Translations under genes and position numbers: made by a program | The notes under the pieces: model-generated | What the model was told of the DNA's origin: nothing | The model's database searches: none | The model's input: only the letters and a program-made list of their open reading frames with translations | Shown here: positions 1 through 10,009 of the stretch, one piece after another | How positions within the stretch are numbered: position 1 is the stretch's first letter | Layout: every line of letters begins with the position of its first letter | Assembly (NCBI GenBank): GCA_903857495.1 | Contig: CAIOFF010000061.1 | Span: 1 to 64,000 of the forward strand | Source: an uncultured Holophagaceae bacterium | GTDB lineage: Bacteria > Acidobacteriota > Holophagae > Holophagales > Holophagaceae | Direction: 5' to 3' | Length of the DNA stretch: 64,000 nucleotides

Positions 1-3000
1 GCAACCGCGGCTGTGGGCGTCACCCTGCAGTCGGCTGGCGTGGCCGCCATCAGCCCCGCCGCCCCGACCATGACCGTCAGCACCAGCACCACCTTCTCCA
101 GTTCCGTCTCGGGTGCGTCGAATACAGGCCTCACCTGGTCGGCCACCGCCGGCACCATCAACGCCTCGACCGGTGCCTTCACGGCCCCGGCCTCGCCAGG
201 TAGCGTGACCATCACCGCCACCAGCCAGGCTGATGCCACCGCCACAGCCACCACCACCGTGACCGTCGTGGCCGCTCCCCTTGCGACCAGCCTCCAGGCC
301 ACGACCAACCCCGTCCCCTACGGCGGTTCGACCAACCTCACCCCCACCTTCTCCGGTGGGACCGGTGCGGTGGACCAAGGCATCGGCGCTGTGACCTCGG
401 GCACGGCGTTCAGCTCAGGCGCCCTGGCAAGCGCCACGACCTTCACCCTGACGGTGACCAACGCCGCCGGCGCCACCGCGACCACCGCTGTCGCCATGAC
501 TGTGCAGACGCCTTCGGTCTCCGCGGTCAGCCCGGCCACCGTAGCCCTCGCCGTGGGGGCCACCCAGACCTTCAGCGCCACGGTCAGCTATACCGTGAAC
601 AGCGCGATCAGCTGGAGTGTGGATAGCATCGCGGGCGGCAACGCCTCCGTAGGCACCATCACATCGGGGGGTGTCTACACCGCCGGAACCACGGCCGGTG
701 CCCACACCATCAAGGCCACCGCCGCCGCAGATGGCACGACCTATTCGACGGCCACCGCCACGGTGTCTGCCGTGCCCACAAACCTGACCTACAGCACCAG
801 CCCAGCGGTCTACACCAAGGGCGCGGCCATCACCGCCAACACCCCCAGCAACAGCGGCGGCGCGGTGGTCTCCTATGCCATCAGCGCGAACCTCCCCACA
901 GGACTCAGCTTCAGCACCACCACCGGCGTCATCAGTGGAACGCCCACAGCCATCACCTCCAGTGCCAGCTTCACCATCACGGCCACCAACGCCAACGGCA
1001 ATTGCCAGGTCAGCCTGAGCATCACCGTCAACGATGCGATCCCCACAAGCCTGACCTACAGCACGAGCCCGGCGGTCTACACCAAGGGCGTGGTCATAGA
1101 CGCCAACAACCCGAGCCACGGGGGAGGCACGGTGGTCTCCTACTCCATCAGCCCGGTTCTGCCCACGGGGCTTAGCTTCAGCACTACCACCGGCGTCATC
1201 AATGGAACGCCCACCGTCATCGCCTCTAGCGCCAGCTATACCATCACGGCCACCAACACCGGTGGTTCGGCTACAAAGAGCCTCACCCTCACCGTCAATG
1301 ATGCGATCCCCACAAGCCTGACCTACGGCACCAGCCCGGCGGTCTACACGAAGGATGTGGCCATCGCGCCGAACACCCCCGGCAACTCGGGTGGCGTGGT
1401 CACCTCCTACAGCGTGAGCCCTTCCCTGCCGGCGGGCCTCGCCCTGGATGTCACCACCGGCGTCATCAGCGGCACCCCCACGGCCGTCTCGCCCGCAGGT
1501 AGCTATGTCATCACCGCCTCCAATACCGGTGGCAGCACGCCGGTGACGCTGAGCATCACCATCGATGATGCAATCCCCACAAGCCTGACCTACGCCACCA
1601 ACCCGGCGACCTACAACAATCGCGCCGCCATTACCGCCAACAACCCGAGCCACGGGGGCGGCACCGTAGTCTCCTACGCCATCAGCCCGGCCCTTTCGGC
1701 GGGCCTCACCCTCAACTCCGACACGGGTGTGCTCAGTGGCACCCCCACCGTCGCGCAAACCAGCACCGCGTACACCGTCACCGCCACCAACAGCGGTGGC
1801 TACACCACGGTCACCCTGACCATCATCGTCAGCGAAGTGGCCCCGGCGGGCCTAACCTACAGCACCAACCCCGCGATCTACACCCAGAATGCGGTCATCA
1901 CCGCCAACACACCCGCCAGCACCGGGGGTGCAGTGGCGTCCTATGCCATCAGCCCAGCCTTGCCCACGGGCCTGGCCTTGAACACCACCACCGGCGTAAT
2001 CAGTGGAACGCCCACAGTCATCACCGCCAGTGCCCACTACACCGTGACCGCCACGAACGCCATCAGCAGCACCACTGCCGACCTGGTCCTATCGGTCTCG
2101 GCCCCGGTGGGCATCATCGGCAACCTCTCCGGAACGGGAGCTGCCGTTTCTCCGACCCTGCGTTCCCCAAAGGGAGATGAACCCGAGGAAGCCCTGTCAG
2201 GAGCGGCACCTCCCAGCCCCTCCGCCGCGCTGGGTGCAGGCATCACCGTCAACCTCATCCAGATCGATAGCAGCGGCGTGCAGGTGGGCAGCACCATTGC
2301 CACCGCCACCACGGATATCAACGGGAACTACAGCCTGTCTGCTCCTGCGAACTTCGTGTTCGGCCCCAGCTATGTGGTCCGGGCCGTGGAACCCACCACT
2401 GGCGTGACCATCTCGAACTTCGTCACCGGCGCCACCGCCAACATCGATCCCTACACCCAGGCTTCGGTGGCCCTCATCACGGGCTCCCTGACGACGGGAT
2501 CAGCCAGCATCTCCACCCTCAGCTCCGCCAATGTCCTGGCCATCCAGGGGACCGTCTACAGCAACATGGGCAACGTCCCCACCTCAGCCACCACAACCTC
2601 AGCCATGCTGGAGGCCCTCAGTACCGCTATGACGCAGGATGAGGAATCAAAAAATACCGTTACCAACCTGGCGGCCCCCTTCGGCATTACCGGCACCGTG
2701 AAGAACCTGGCAGGGGAGCCCTTGGCGGGCATCGGCATCGGGGCCTGCAGCTTCGGCGGCCTCACCCTCATGGGCGTGACGCACACGGCTGCAGACGGCA
2801 CCTATACCGTCCACGTGCCCACCGGGGACTATGTCATCGGAGCCATGAACATGACCACCACCAGCTTCGCCGCCAGCGGCTGGTGGACCAGCACTGGCCC
2901 CGTCTCCAGCCAGTTCAAGGCCGGTAAAGTCACGGTGAGCGATGCCCTGATTACCAAGGACTTCACCTTGATCGCGGGCGGACGCTTATCCGGTGGCCTC

Positions 3001-4191
3001 ATGGGGGTGGCCACTCCAACAGACGTGCCCCTCCCGGGCATGCAGGTCGCCCTTTGTGACTTCGCCTCAGGTCAGACCCTGACCTCTGCCAGCACCGGCC
3101 CCGATGGCAAGTTCGTCTTCAATGTGGCCCCTGGCGAATACTACGTGAGCGTCCGCAACAAGACCCGCTATATGCCTTACGGCAGCGCCAATTACAACGG
3201 TGCAGTCACGGGCGGCGGGAAGAACATGACCCAGGCCAGCAAGGTCTCAGTGACTGCCAATGCAACCCTGACCGGCAATATGGTCCTGACAACCGGCCAC
3301 CAGATCTCCGGTACGGTCAAGACGGACAGCGATGCCAATTCCGGAGTAGCGGTGGTCGGCATGCCCGTCCGCTTCCAGGACGCAGGCGCAGGTAACGCCG
3401 GAGCCGAGAGCACCCGGACCGATGTGGATGGTCAATACCGTCTGTGGGTCCAGCCTGGCAACTACAACGTCCTCTGTCGGGGCCAGCAGGCGACCAACCT
3501 AAATGCAAGTGCCACCGACGTGGTTCAGGACTTCAAGGCCCCCGTGGGCAAGGTCACCATGAAGCTGGTGGACTCCAGCACGAGCCCCATCAGCCAGGCC
3601 CAGGGCAATCTCTATTACTGGAACAGCAACACCAGCTCCATGACCGGACTGGGCCAGGAGATTTCCAATTCTGAAGGCATGCTGGAGCTCTACACGACTG
3701 GGACTCTGCCTGCGAACACAACATTGAAGTTGGGGTTTTCGATTTATACCAACGAGCTCTTCGGTTCCTCCACCCTAGGGTGGGATGGAACAAAATATAC
3801 CGCCGGCGGTGGGAACCCCATCAAGAACTCCAGGGAGGTCCCCTTTCCCCTCGCCGGTGCCAACACCCCGCTGGGGAGCATCGCCCTCCCCGCTGGGGTG
3901 ATCCTGAGGGGGTTCGTTCTTAACTCGAGCACGGATCAAGGACGCTCCAACGTCACCGTCCAAATCAGGAAGGGGGGCACCGATGGCTCCTTCCAGATGG
4001 TCAACGTCCGCACCAAATCTGATGGCTCCTACACGGTCACCCTCCCCACCGGGATGGTAATCAATCAGATCGTAGCCAACCCTACAAATGGAGGCGCCAA
4101 TTGGAGTTGGTCGACGGGGGCCCCCAACCCCGCTCCTCCTGCGATAGGCGCCGCCGGATCGGGGCCCGTCGAACTCACCATTTCCTACTGA
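1..4191 (+). CDS. Giant Ig-like repeat surface/secreted protein, 5' truncated by the window
   Basis: The reading frame is open from base 1, so the true start and any signal peptide lie upstream; the GTG at 13 is only the first in-frame start. About 1,396 residues are visible. The N-terminal part has bacterial Ig-like (Big_2-type) modules. Five near-identical 89-residue He_PIG-type modules follow (motifs such as LPTGLSFSTTTGVISGTPT). The C-terminal half (about 2680-4190) holds carboxypeptidase-regulatory/CnaB-like beta-sandwiches (GTVKNLAGEPLAGIGIG and similar). The composition is Thr/Ser/Ala/Gly rich with almost no Cys, as in adhesins and exported scaffolds. The protein ends in VELTISY, with no LPXTG, PEP-CTERM or autotransporter barrel visible. 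Family assignment is firm; function (adhesion or matrix) is inferred. An out-of-character segment interrupts the first regulatory domain at about 2140-2240. Confidence 0.85.
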   Translation, partial: ATAAVGVTLQSAGVAAISPAAPTMTVSTSTTFSSSVSGASNTGLTWSATAGTINASTGAFTAPASPGSVTITATSQADATATATTTVTVVAAPLATSLQATTNPVPYGGSTNLTPTFSGGTGAVDQGIGAVTSGTAFSSGALASATTFTLTVTNAAGATATTAVAMTVQTPSVSAVSPATVALAVGATQTFSATVSYTVNSAISWSVDSIAGGNASVGTITSGGVYTAGTTAGAHTIKATAAADGTTYSTATATVSAVPTNLTYSTSPAVYTKGAAITANTPSNSGGAVVSYAISANLPTGLSFSTTTGVISGTPTAITSSASFTITATNANGNCQVSLSITVNDAIPTSLTYSTSPAVYTKGVVIDANNPSHGGGTVVSYSISPVLPTGLSFSTTTGVINGTPTVIASSASYTITATNTGGSATKSLTLTVNDAIPTSLTYGTSPAVYTKDVAIAPNTPGNSGGVVTSYSVSPSLPAGLALDVTTGVISGTPTAVSPAGSYVITASNTGGSTPVTLSITIDDAIPTSLTYATNPATYNNRAAITANNPSHGGGTVVSYAISPALSAGLTLNSDTGVLSGTPTVAQTSTAYTVTATNSGGYTTVTLTIIVSEVAPAGLTYSTNPAIYTQNAVITANTPASTGGAVASYAISPALPTGLALNTTTGVISGTPTVITASAHYTVTATNAISSTTADLVLSVSAPVGIIGNLSGTGAAVSPTLRSPKGDEPEEALSGAAPPSPSAALGAGITVNLIQIDSSGVQVGSTIATATTDINGNYSLSAPANFVFGPSYVVRAVEPTTGVTISNFVTGATANIDPYTQASVALITGSLTTGSASISTLSSANVLAIQGTVYSNMGNVPTSATTTSAMLEALSTAMTQDEESKNTVTNLAAPFGITGTVKNLAGEPLAGIGIGACSFGGLTLMGVTHTAADGTYTVHVPTGDYVIGAMNMTTTSFAASGWWTSTGPVSSQFKAGKVTVSDALITKDFTLIAGGRLSGGLMGVATPTDVPLPGMQVALCDFASGQTLTSASTGPDGKFVFNVAPGEYYVSVRNKTRYMPYGSANYNGAVTGGGKNMTQASKVSVTANATLTGNMVLTTGHQISGTVKTDSDANSGVAVVGMPVRFQDAGAGNAGAESTRTDVDGQYRLWVQPGNYNVLCRGQQATNLNASATDVVQDFKAPVGKVTMKLVDSSTSPISQAQGNLYYWNSNTSSMTGLGQEISNSEGMLELYTTGTLPANTTLKLGFSIYTNELFGSSTLGWDGTKYTAGGGNPIKNSREVPFPLAGANTPLGSIALPAGVILRGFVLNSSTDQGRSNVTVQIRKGGTDGSFQMVNVRTKSDGSYTVTLPTGMVINQIVANPTNGGANWSWSTGAPNPAPPAIGAAGSGPVELTISY
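772..2106 (+). repeat. Five intragenic 267-bp tandem repeats (He_PIG modules)
   Basis: The phrase encoding NLTYSTSP/SLTYSTSP recurs at 784, 1051, 1318, 1585 and 1852, exactly 267 bp apart, so five 89-codon units lie in tandem. Some stretches are nearly identical at nucleotide level (for example the cggcgtcatcagtggaac-type phrase). This points to recent unit duplication or recombination, which can change the length of the protein between strains. Confidence 0.9.
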
Positions 4192-4212
4192 TTCCGCGCG
4201 ATAAACCTCTGC

Positions 4213-4250
4213 GAGCCCCAGTCCCTCCTCGGAGGTGCTGGGGCTCTTTT
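4213..4250 (+). terminator. Rho-independent terminator of the Ig-repeat gene
   Basis: Stem gagccccag (4213-4221) pairs with ctggggctc (4238-4246), contains a smaller inner cctc/gagg pairing, and is followed by tttt. It lies 22 bp after the stop codon of the Ig-repeat gene and before the convergent cysK stop. Confidence 0.85.
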
Positions 4251-4299
4251 CTGCTCAGGACCGGTGGTTCAGATTCCCGCCCGCCCTGCTCTGCTGCAA

Positions 4300-5265
4300 T
4301 CAGCCCACCGGCCCATCGATCTCGGCGTAGAGGGGGTGGGTGAGGTAGCGCTCGCCGGTGTCGCAGAGGACGGCGACGATGGTCTTGCCGGGGCCCAATT
4401 CCTTGGCCAGCTCCAGGGCGGCGAAGACGATGGCGCCGGTGCTGATGCCGGAGAGCAGGCCCTCTTCCCGGGCCAGGCGGCGGGCGGTGGCGATGGCATC
4501 GTCGTAGTCCACGGGGCGGATGCGCTGGAAGGCCTCGCGGTTCAGGATGCCCGGCACGAAGTTGGGCCCGAGGCCCTGGAGCTTGTGGGGACCGGCCTTG
4601 CCGGCGCTCAGCAGGGGCGAAGCCTCAGGCTCCACGGCCACCACCAGGGTGCCCGGCTTGCGCTCCGCCAGCACCTCGCCCACGCCGGTGATGGTGCCAC
4701 CGGTGCCCACGCCCGCAACGAAGGCGTCCAGCTCCGGTACCTGCTCCAGGATCTCCAGGGCGGTGGTGCGGCGATGCACGGCAGGGTTGGCGGGGTTGTC
4801 GAACTGGCGCACGAGGAAGAAGCGGGGATCGGCGTCCGCCAGCTCCTGGGCCTTGTCCACGGCGGCCTTCATGCCCCCGGAACCCGGCGTCAGCACCAGC
4901 TCCGCGCCGTAGGCCTTGAGCAGCGAACGGCGCTCCTGGGTCATGGTGTCGGGCATCACCAGCGTGATCTTGTAGCCCTTGGTGGCGGCCACGAAGGCCA
5001 GGCCGATGCCCGTGTTGCCGCTGGTGGCTTCCAGCAGGATGGAGCCGGGCTTGAGGGTGCCCCGGGCTTCCGCGTCCTGGATCATGCTCAGGGCGATGCG
5101 GTCCTTGACGCTGCCACCGGGGTTGGCGCTCTCAAGCTTCACGTAGATTCGGGCCGAGCCCTCGGGGACAATGCGGCTGAGGCGCACGACCGGCGTGTAG
5201 CCCACGAGGTCATAGGCATGCTCGACGCGGTTGGGACGAAGGGTGGCTTTCTGGGGCTGGCTCAT
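4300..5265 (-). CDS. cysK: Cysteine synthase A (O-acetylserine sulfhydrylase)
   Basis: A PLP-dependent fold-type II enzyme of 321 residues, the usual CysK length, making L-cysteine from O-acetyl-L-serine and sulfide in the cytoplasm. Visible motifs are the Schiff-base lysine segment NPGGSVKDR, the substrate loop TSGNTGIGLA, the phosphate-binding GVGTGGTITGVGE and the C-terminal GISTGA. The start is set at the ATG giving MSQPQK, which has an AGGAG ribosome-binding site just upstream; a longer open frame to 5370 runs through the promoter and is not used. It is transcribed divergently from an Rrf2-family regulator, the arrangement expected for CymR/IscR-like control of sulfur metabolism. Confidence 0.96.
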   Translation of the reverse strand: MSQPQKATLRPNRVEHAYDLVGYTPVVRLSRIVPEGSARIYVKLESANPGGSVKDRIALSMIQDAEARGTLKPGSILLEATSGNTGIGLAFVAATKGYKITLVMPDTMTQERRSLLKAYGAELVLTPGSGGMKAAVDKAQELADADPRFFLVRQFDNPANPAVHRRTTALEILEQVPELDAFVAGVGTGGTITGVGEVLAERKPGTLVVAVEPEASPLLSAGKAGPHKLQGLGPNFVPGILNREAFQRIRPVDYDDAIATARRLAREEGLLSGISTGAIVFAALELAKELGPGKTIVAVLCDTGERYLTHPLYAEIDGPVG

Positions 5266-5305
5266 GGGTGGGATCTCCTGGGGTCGGGACTGGCCCTGGA
5301 CTCGA

Positions 5306-5333
5306 AGTATGGAAAGAAAAGTTAATTTGTCAA
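5306..5333 (-). promoter_or_regulatory. sigma70-type promoter of cysK
   Basis: On the minus strand TTGACA (5333-5328) and CATACT (5311-5306) are separated by 16 bp in an AT-rich island inside otherwise GC-rich DNA, about 40 bp upstream of the cysK start codon. Confidence 0.75.
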
Positions 5334-5344
5334 GTTTGTTAATT
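5321..5344. promoter_or_regulatory. Candidate Rrf2-regulator operator (direct gttaatt repeats)
   Basis: gttaatt occurs at 5321-5327 and again at 5338-5344, 17 bp apart, overlapping the cysK -35 element between cysK and the divergent Rrf2 gene. Placement over the -35 would suit repression. Binding is inferred, not shown. Confidence 0.45.
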
Positions 5345-5388
5345 GATTTTGTTGCATACTTGGTTATCATGAACGCGGAGGTCCAGAC

Positions 5389-5817
5389 ATGAAGGGTTCA
5401 GCCAAGGGACGCTACGGCCTGCAGTTCATGGTGGAGCTGGCGCTCCAGGCCGGGCGCGGACCGGTGTTGGTCACCACCGTGGCCGAGCGCCAGGACCTGC
5501 CCCCCAAGTTCATCCGCGTGCTGCTCGGCAGCCTGAAGAGCGCCGGGCTGGTCAAGGTCCAGCGCGGCCCCAGCGGCGGCTGCGAGCTGGCGCGGCACCC
5601 GAGCACCATCAGCGCCCTCCAGGTGCTGGAGGCCCTGGAAGGCCGCCTGGGTGCCGGCGAGGCCGAGCCCGGCAGCACCACCGGGGCGCGGGCCGTGCGC
5701 GAGCTCTGGAACCGCAGCACCAGCGCCGCCCGGGCCGTCCTGGGCCGGACCACCCTGGCCGACCTCGCCGCCCGCCAGCAGGACCTGGAAGTGGACACCC
5801 AGGGCTACTCGATCTAG
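5389..5817 (+). CDS. Rrf2-family transcriptional regulator, probable cysteine-metabolism repressor
   Basis: A 142-residue protein with the Rrf2 winged helix at the N-terminus (KGRYGLQFMVELA, LPPKFIRVLLGSLKSAGLV and the wing VQRGPSGGCELAR). It has a single cysteine (in GGC), so the three-Cys cluster of IscR/NsrR is missing and it is unlikely to bind an Fe-S cluster. That fits CymR-like regulators, which respond through the cysteine synthase complex. It is divergent from cysK with a 123-bp shared region. The start ATG follows a gcggagg ribosome-binding site by about 8 bases. The family is certain; the cysK target is inferred from position and the repeated operator-like sequence. Confidence 0.88.
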   Translation: MKGSAKGRYGLQFMVELALQAGRGPVLVTTVAERQDLPPKFIRVLLGSLKSAGLVKVQRGPSGGCELARHPSTISALQVLEALEGRLGAGEAEPGSTTGARAVRELWNRSTSAARAVLGRTTLADLAARQQDLEVDTQGYSI

Positions 5818-5990
5818 GCGGCCGGCCTGAGCTCAGCCCACCAAGGACGCGCCTGAATGCCGCCGCTTGTAGGTAATAAAGCGTAGACTGTGCTTGAGCC
5901 ATGCCTTCTGCCACCGGGAACCCAACGCGGTCATAAGCCTCCTCGGGTTGCCCTTCCGCTTGCCGTGTTCGTGCCAGCCGAGAAGCTCCC

Positions 5991-8900
5991 ATGAGATCCA
6001 ACAGACCCTGGTTGCCCCTCCTGGCGCTGCTGGCGGGGCTGGCGGCCAGCTTCGGGTTCTGGAACCAGACCCGCTCCGTTCACCGGCGCGAGGTGGGTGC
6101 CGCACTGGTGAGGCAGAGCCAGGATGCCCAGGCCCGGATCGAGACCCGGCTGCGGAGCTATGGGCGCTCCCTGCTGGCCACGCGCAGCCACTTCCAGGCG
6201 AGTCCGGTTGTCACCCGGAAGTCCTTTGCCACCTACGTGGCGGGCCTTGATCTGGAGCCGGGCATGCAGGCCATCGGCTTCGCCACGCTCGTGCAGCCGA
6301 GTGAGAAGGACCGGCACCAGCGGGAGCTCCGAGCCCAGGGCTTTCCGAACTACCAGATCCACCCTGGAGGGACCCGGGAGATCTACTGCCCGGTGATCTA
6401 TCTCGAGCCCTTCCGGGACCGCAACCTCCGGGCCCTGGGCTTCGACATGCTGTCTGAGCCCATCCGCCAGGAGGCAGCTTTCCGGTCCCGGGACTCGGGC
6501 CACCTGGGCATGTCGGGCAAGGTGCAGCTGATCCAGGACGCGGGAACCCAGCCGGGGTTCCTGCTCTACATTCCTGTGTATCGCAACGGGGCGCCGACGG
6601 CCACCCCGGAGGACCGACGGAAGAGCCTCTCGGGGTGGCTTTACACCGCGTTCAGGATGGATGACCTGATGGGTGGCGTGCTAGGGAAAGCGGACTCCCA
6701 GCTGGTCGATTTCGAGCTGTTCGACGGCCCCCCGCGACCCGAGGCCCTGCTCTTCGACCGCGACGCCACGCTGCGTTCCCTCACCTACTCGCCCAGCCAA
6801 AGGCTCAGCACGCCCCTGCTGTTCGGGGGCCATGCCTGGACCCTGGTGACCCACCCCCTGCCGGGCCTCCTGGTCGGGCACCGGGACAACTCCACGACCA
6901 TCCTCCTCCTCGGCAGCCTGGTCAGTGTCCTGCTTGGCCTGGTCCTCTACCTGGGTGACCGGCAATTCCAGAAGGTGCGCCAGCTCAACGAGTCCCTGGA
7001 ACACCGGGTGCAGGAGCGGACCCAGGAACTGGCGGAGAGCGAGAGCCTGTTCCGCAGCTACGTGGACAACGCCCCCATCGGCGTCTTTGTCTCGGACGAT
7101 CAGGGCCGCTGCCTGCAGGTGAACCCGGCCGCCTCCGCCATCACCGGCTTCAGTCGCGAGGAGCTGATGGCGGGGAGCCTCCCTGACCTCCTGCCGCCGG
7201 AGTCGCGCGACGAGCTCGCCCGGCTGCTCCAGTCGGTGGCCCGCATGGGCCGGGTCAGCGCCGAGTTCCCCTCCCGGCGCAAGGACGGCAGCCCCTGCAT
7301 CTGGTCCCTGGAGGGGGTCCAGCTGTCCCCCCGGCGCTACATGGGCCTGGTCACGGACATCACCGCCCGCAGGCAGGGCGAAGAGGCCCTGCGCGAGAGC
7401 GAGGAGCGCTTCAACACGGCCTTCCAGTTCACGCCCATGGCCCTGGGGATCACCACCATGGACGAGGGGCGCCTCCTCGTGGTCAACCGGGCCTTCGAGT
7501 CCATCTACGGCTACACCGCTGAGGAGATTGAAGGGCGCATCACCCGCGAGGTCGGCATCTGGTCGAACCCCGCCGACCGCGAGCAGGTGCTGGCCCTGGT
7601 CCGCCAGGGGCTGCCGGTGCGGGACTTCGAAACCGAGATCCTGCGCAAGGACGGCAGCCGCCGCTGGGTCTCCTATTCCGGCCAGCTCGTGACCATGGGC
7701 AGCACGCCCTGCCTGCTCTCGGCGGCGGTGGACATCACGCAGCGGAAGTGGGCGGAGGATGCGCTGCGCGACAGCGAGGCGCGCCTGCGGCGGGCCGAGC
7801 GCGTGGCCCAGGTCGGCAACTGGGAGCTGAACCTGGCCGACCGGAAGATCCGGGCATCAAAAGGTGCCGAGAACCTGTTCGGCATGCAAGGGGTGGAGTG
7901 GACCCTCGCGGAGGTCCAGGCCCTGCCGCTCCCGGAGTATCGGCCGGCGCTGGACGCGGCCCTGGCCGGTCTGATCGAACGCGGCCTGCCCTACAACGTC
8001 AAGTTCCGCATGCGGCGACCCGACAACGGGGAGCTGCACCACATCCACTCGATGGCCGAATATGACGCCGCCCGGGGGGTCGTCTTCGGGGTGATCAGCG
8101 ACATCACCGAGCGGGTCCTGGCCGAGGAGGAGCGGGCCCGGCTCCAGAACCAGCTGCAGCAATCCCAGAAGATGGAGAGCCTCGGTAGCCTCGCGGGAGG
8201 CGTCGCCCACGACATGAACAATGTGCTGGGGGCCATCCTCGGCATGGCCTCCGCCAACATGGAGGCGCAGCCCAAGGGAAGCCCCGCCTACCGCGCCTTT
8301 GACACCATCACCCAGGCGGCGACCCGGGGCGGCAAGATGGTCCGGAGCCTGCTGAGCTTCGCCCGGCAGAGTCCCGTGGAGGAGCGGGTGCTGGACCTGA
8401 ACGCGGTCCTGCGCGACGAGGTCACCATGCTGGAGCGCACCACCCTGGGCAAGGTCCGTCTCGAGCTGGACCTGGCGGAAGAGCTCCGGCCGATCCGTGG
8501 CGATGCCGCCGCCCTGACCCACGCCTTCATGAACTTGTGCGTCAATGCCATGGACGCCATGCCCGAGGGCGGCGCCCTCACGCTGCGGACCCGGAACATC
8601 GACAGCAACTGGATCGAGGTGGAGGTGGAAGACACCGGCACCGGGATGCCCCGGGAGATCCTGGAGAAGGCCATGGATCCCTTCTTCACCACCAAGGCCG
8701 TGGGCAAGGGCACCGGGCTCGGCCTGTCCCTGGTCTACAAGACCGTGAAAGCCCACCGGGGCCAGGTGGAGCTCCGCAGTGAGCCCGGTCAGGGCACCAC
8801 CGTCCGGCTGCGCTTCCCGGCCTGTGGAGCCCCCCTGCAGACCCCGGAGCACCCTGCCCTGCCCCAGCCCAAGCCCTCGCCCCAGGTATTCACGCTGCTG

Positions 8901-9248
8901 GTGGTGGACGATGACGAGCTGATCCAGAGCGCCATGCTCACCATGCTGGAGTTCATGGGACACCAGGCCGTGGGCGTCTCCAGCGGCGAGGAGGCCTTGG
9001 CCCGGCTCGAAGCCGGGCTCGAGCCGGACCTGGTCATCCTGGACATGAACATGCCCGGACTCGGAGGCGCCGGCACCCTGCCGCTGATCCGCGCCCTGCG
9101 GCCGACCTTGCCGATCCTGCTGGCCACGGGCCGTGTCGACCAGTTCGCCTCGGACCTGGCGCGCACCCATCCCCTGGTCACCCTGCTGTCCAAGCCCTAC
9201 GGCATGGAGGACCTCCGGCAGCAGATGGAGAGCCTGCGCCGTGGCTGA
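5991..9248 (+). CDS. CHASE-PAS hybrid sensor histidine kinase with C-terminal receiver
   Basis: A 1,085-residue membrane sensor. A first membrane segment (about residues 5-24) and a second (about 302-323) flank a periplasmic CHASE domain containing [16 protein letters not shown] and [14 protein letters not shown]. Cytoplasmic PAS domains follow from about 350 to 715 ([15 protein letters not shown] and two more). Then come HisKA with phospho-acceptor His740 ([13 protein letters not shown]), HATPase_c (N-box [21 protein letters not shown]) and a receiver with VVDDDE and phospho-acceptor Asp1018 (VILDMNMPG). It therefore carries both autokinase and receiver modules; no output domain and no adjacent partner gene are present. 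It is strongly similar from HisKA onward to the hybrid kinase at 34042-37467. Confidence 0.93.
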   Translation: MRSNRPWLPLLALLAGLAASFGFWNQTRSVHRREVGAALVRQSQDAQARIETRLRSYGRSLLATRSHFQASPVVTRKSFATYVAGLDLEPGMQAIGFATLVQPSEKDRHQRELRAQGFPNYQIHPGGTREIYCPVIYLEPFRDRNLRALGFDMLSEPIRQEAAFRSRDSGHLGMSGKVQLIQDAGTQPGFLLYIPVYRNGAPTATPEDRRKSLSGWLYTAFRMDDLMGGVLGKADSQLVDFELFDGPPRPEALLFDRDATLRSLTYSPSQRLSTPLLFGGHAWTLVTHPLPGLLVGHRDNSTTILLLGSLVSVLLGLVLYLGDRQFQKVRQLNESLEHRVQERTQELAESESLFRSYVDNAPIGVFVSDDQGRCLQVNPAASAITGFSREELMAGSLPDLLPPESRDELARLLQSVARMGRVSAEFPSRRKDGSPCIWSLEGVQLSPRRYMGLVTDITARRQGEEALRESEERFNTAFQFTPMALGITTMDEGRLLVVNRAFESIYGYTAEEIEGRITREVGIWSNPADREQVLALVRQGLPVRDFETEILRKDGSRRWVSYSGQLVTMGSTPCLLSAAVDITQRKWAEDALRDSEARLRRAERVAQVGNWELNLADRKIRASKGAENLFGMQGVEWTLAEVQALPLPEYRPALDAALAGLIERGLPYNVKFRMRRPDNGELHHIHSMAEYDAARGVVFGVISDITERVLAEEERARLQNQLQQSQKMESLGSLAGGVAHDMNNVLGAILGMASANMEAQPKGSPAYRAFDTITQAATRGGKMVRSLLSFARQSPVEERVLDLNAVLRDEVTMLERTTLGKVRLELDLAEELRPIRGDAAALTHAFMNLCVNAMDAMPEGGALTLRTRNIDSNWIEVEVEDTGTGMPREILEKAMDPFFTTKAVGKGTGLGLSLVYKTVKAHRGQVELRSEPGQGTTVRLRFPACGAPLQTPEHPALPQPKPSPQVFTLLVVDDDELIQSAMLTMLEFMGHQAVGVSSGEEALARLEAGLEPDLVILDMNMPGLGGAGTLPLIRALRPTLPILLATGRVDQFASDLARTHPLVTLLSKPYGMEDLRQQMESLRRG

Positions 9249-9302
9249 GGGTCAGGCCGCCTTCGCGGCGCCCTGGAGATCCAGGCAGGGCCTACCCCCT
9301 AG

Positions 9303-9692
9303 CTAGCGGAGACAGACCACCTTCGCCTTGCCCTTCCACTTGAGCCAGGCGCGATCGGTGGTGAGGACCGTGGCCCGCTCCCGCTCGGCCAGGGCCAGAC
9401 AGCAGCGGTCGCCGAGGGAGAGCCCGAGCGGCCGGGTCCTGGCCTCCATCAGGCCAGCCTCCAGGGCGAGGACCTGATCCAGTGGCGCCACCTCAAGCTG
9501 AAGCCCATCCAGCGCGGTCCGGAGTTCGCGGGCCGGCAGTCCGGCGCGCCCCAGGATGCCGACCACCTCGGCCCAGTTCGGGGCTCCGATCAAGGCCTCC
9601 CCGGTCCGCACCGCCTCCCAGACCGGCTCCTGCCCCGGCTCTCCCAGCAGCAGCGCCACCAGGGCGCTGGCATCAAGCACCGTCCTGTTCAC
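9303..9692 (-). CDS. PIN-domain ribonuclease toxin (VapC-like)
   Basis: A 129-residue single PIN domain. The acidic metal-binding residues are at expected places: Asp7 in VLDASALVALL, Glu42 in NWAEVV, Asp95 in LSLGDRCCLALA and Asp113 in LTTDRAW. PIN toxins of this kind cut RNA in the cytoplasm. The GTG start lies inside the 3' end of the antitoxin gene (20-bp overlap), giving the usual translational coupling of antitoxin then toxin. All catalytic acids are present, so it is likely active when released. The RNA target cannot be read from sequence. Confidence 0.9.
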   Translation of the reverse strand: MNRTVLDASALVALLLGEPGQEPVWEAVRTGEALIGAPNWAEVVGILGRAGLPARELRTALDGLQLEVAPLDQVLALEAGLMEARTRPLGLSLGDRCCLALAERERATVLTTDRAWLKWKGKAKVVCLR

Positions 9693-9933
9693 GGCCGTAA
9701 TCCTCCCGACGCTCGGCGACCAGCTGGTCGGACAACAGGCGCCCGTCCTTCGGGCGGTAGGGCGCCAGGAGGGCCTGGGCGCGGCGCAGGGCGACTTCCA
9801 CGGTGACCAGTCGGACCTCCTCGCCCTGGAGCTCCAGGACCAAACGGGACCCAGTCTTCAGCCCGAGGGCCTTCCGGAAGGCCGCTGGCAGGATCACCCG
9901 ACCCGCGCCGTCCACGGTCACAGTCGCAGTCAT
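9673..9933 (-). CDS. AbrB/MazE-type antitoxin (VapB-like)
   Basis: An 86-residue protein with a SpoVT/AbrB swapped-hairpin DNA-binding domain at the N-terminus (TVDGAGRVILPAAFRKALGLK, then GSRLVLELQ). A charged helical C-terminal tail would wrap the toxin. Start ATG follows a strong ggaggggagg ribosome-binding site. It precedes and overlaps the PIN toxin, the classic autoregulated module. The short AT-rich stretch 9950-10005 upstream probably carries the promoter and operator, but I could not single out boxes. Confidence 0.88.
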   Translation of the reverse strand: MTATVTVDGAGRVILPAAFRKALGLKTGSRLVLELQGEEVRLVTVEVALRRAQALLAPYRPKDGRLLSDQLVAERREDYGREQDGA

Positions 9934-10009
9934 GGGCGGACCTCCCCTCCTTCAAGAATAGGGAGAATTCAAAAAAATGCCATTTATCTGAAATGTGGGA
10001 GAGATACCC

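Noticed and set aside
415-1758. 447-codon minus-strand open frame opposite the Ig-repeat gene
   Set aside because: Its open frame is a by-product of the Thr/Ala/Gly codon pattern of the tandem Ig modules; the translation (GGDDIATCGRDGRGG and similar) is low-complexity without family resemblance.
4264-5325. 353-codon plus-strand frame opposite cysK
   Set aside because: Exactly antisense to cysK, with Gly/His/Gln-rich shadow composition and no motifs.
9249-9302. Terminator after the first hybrid kinase
   Set aside because: A gccgc/gcggc stem exists but without a T tract; not strong enough to list.
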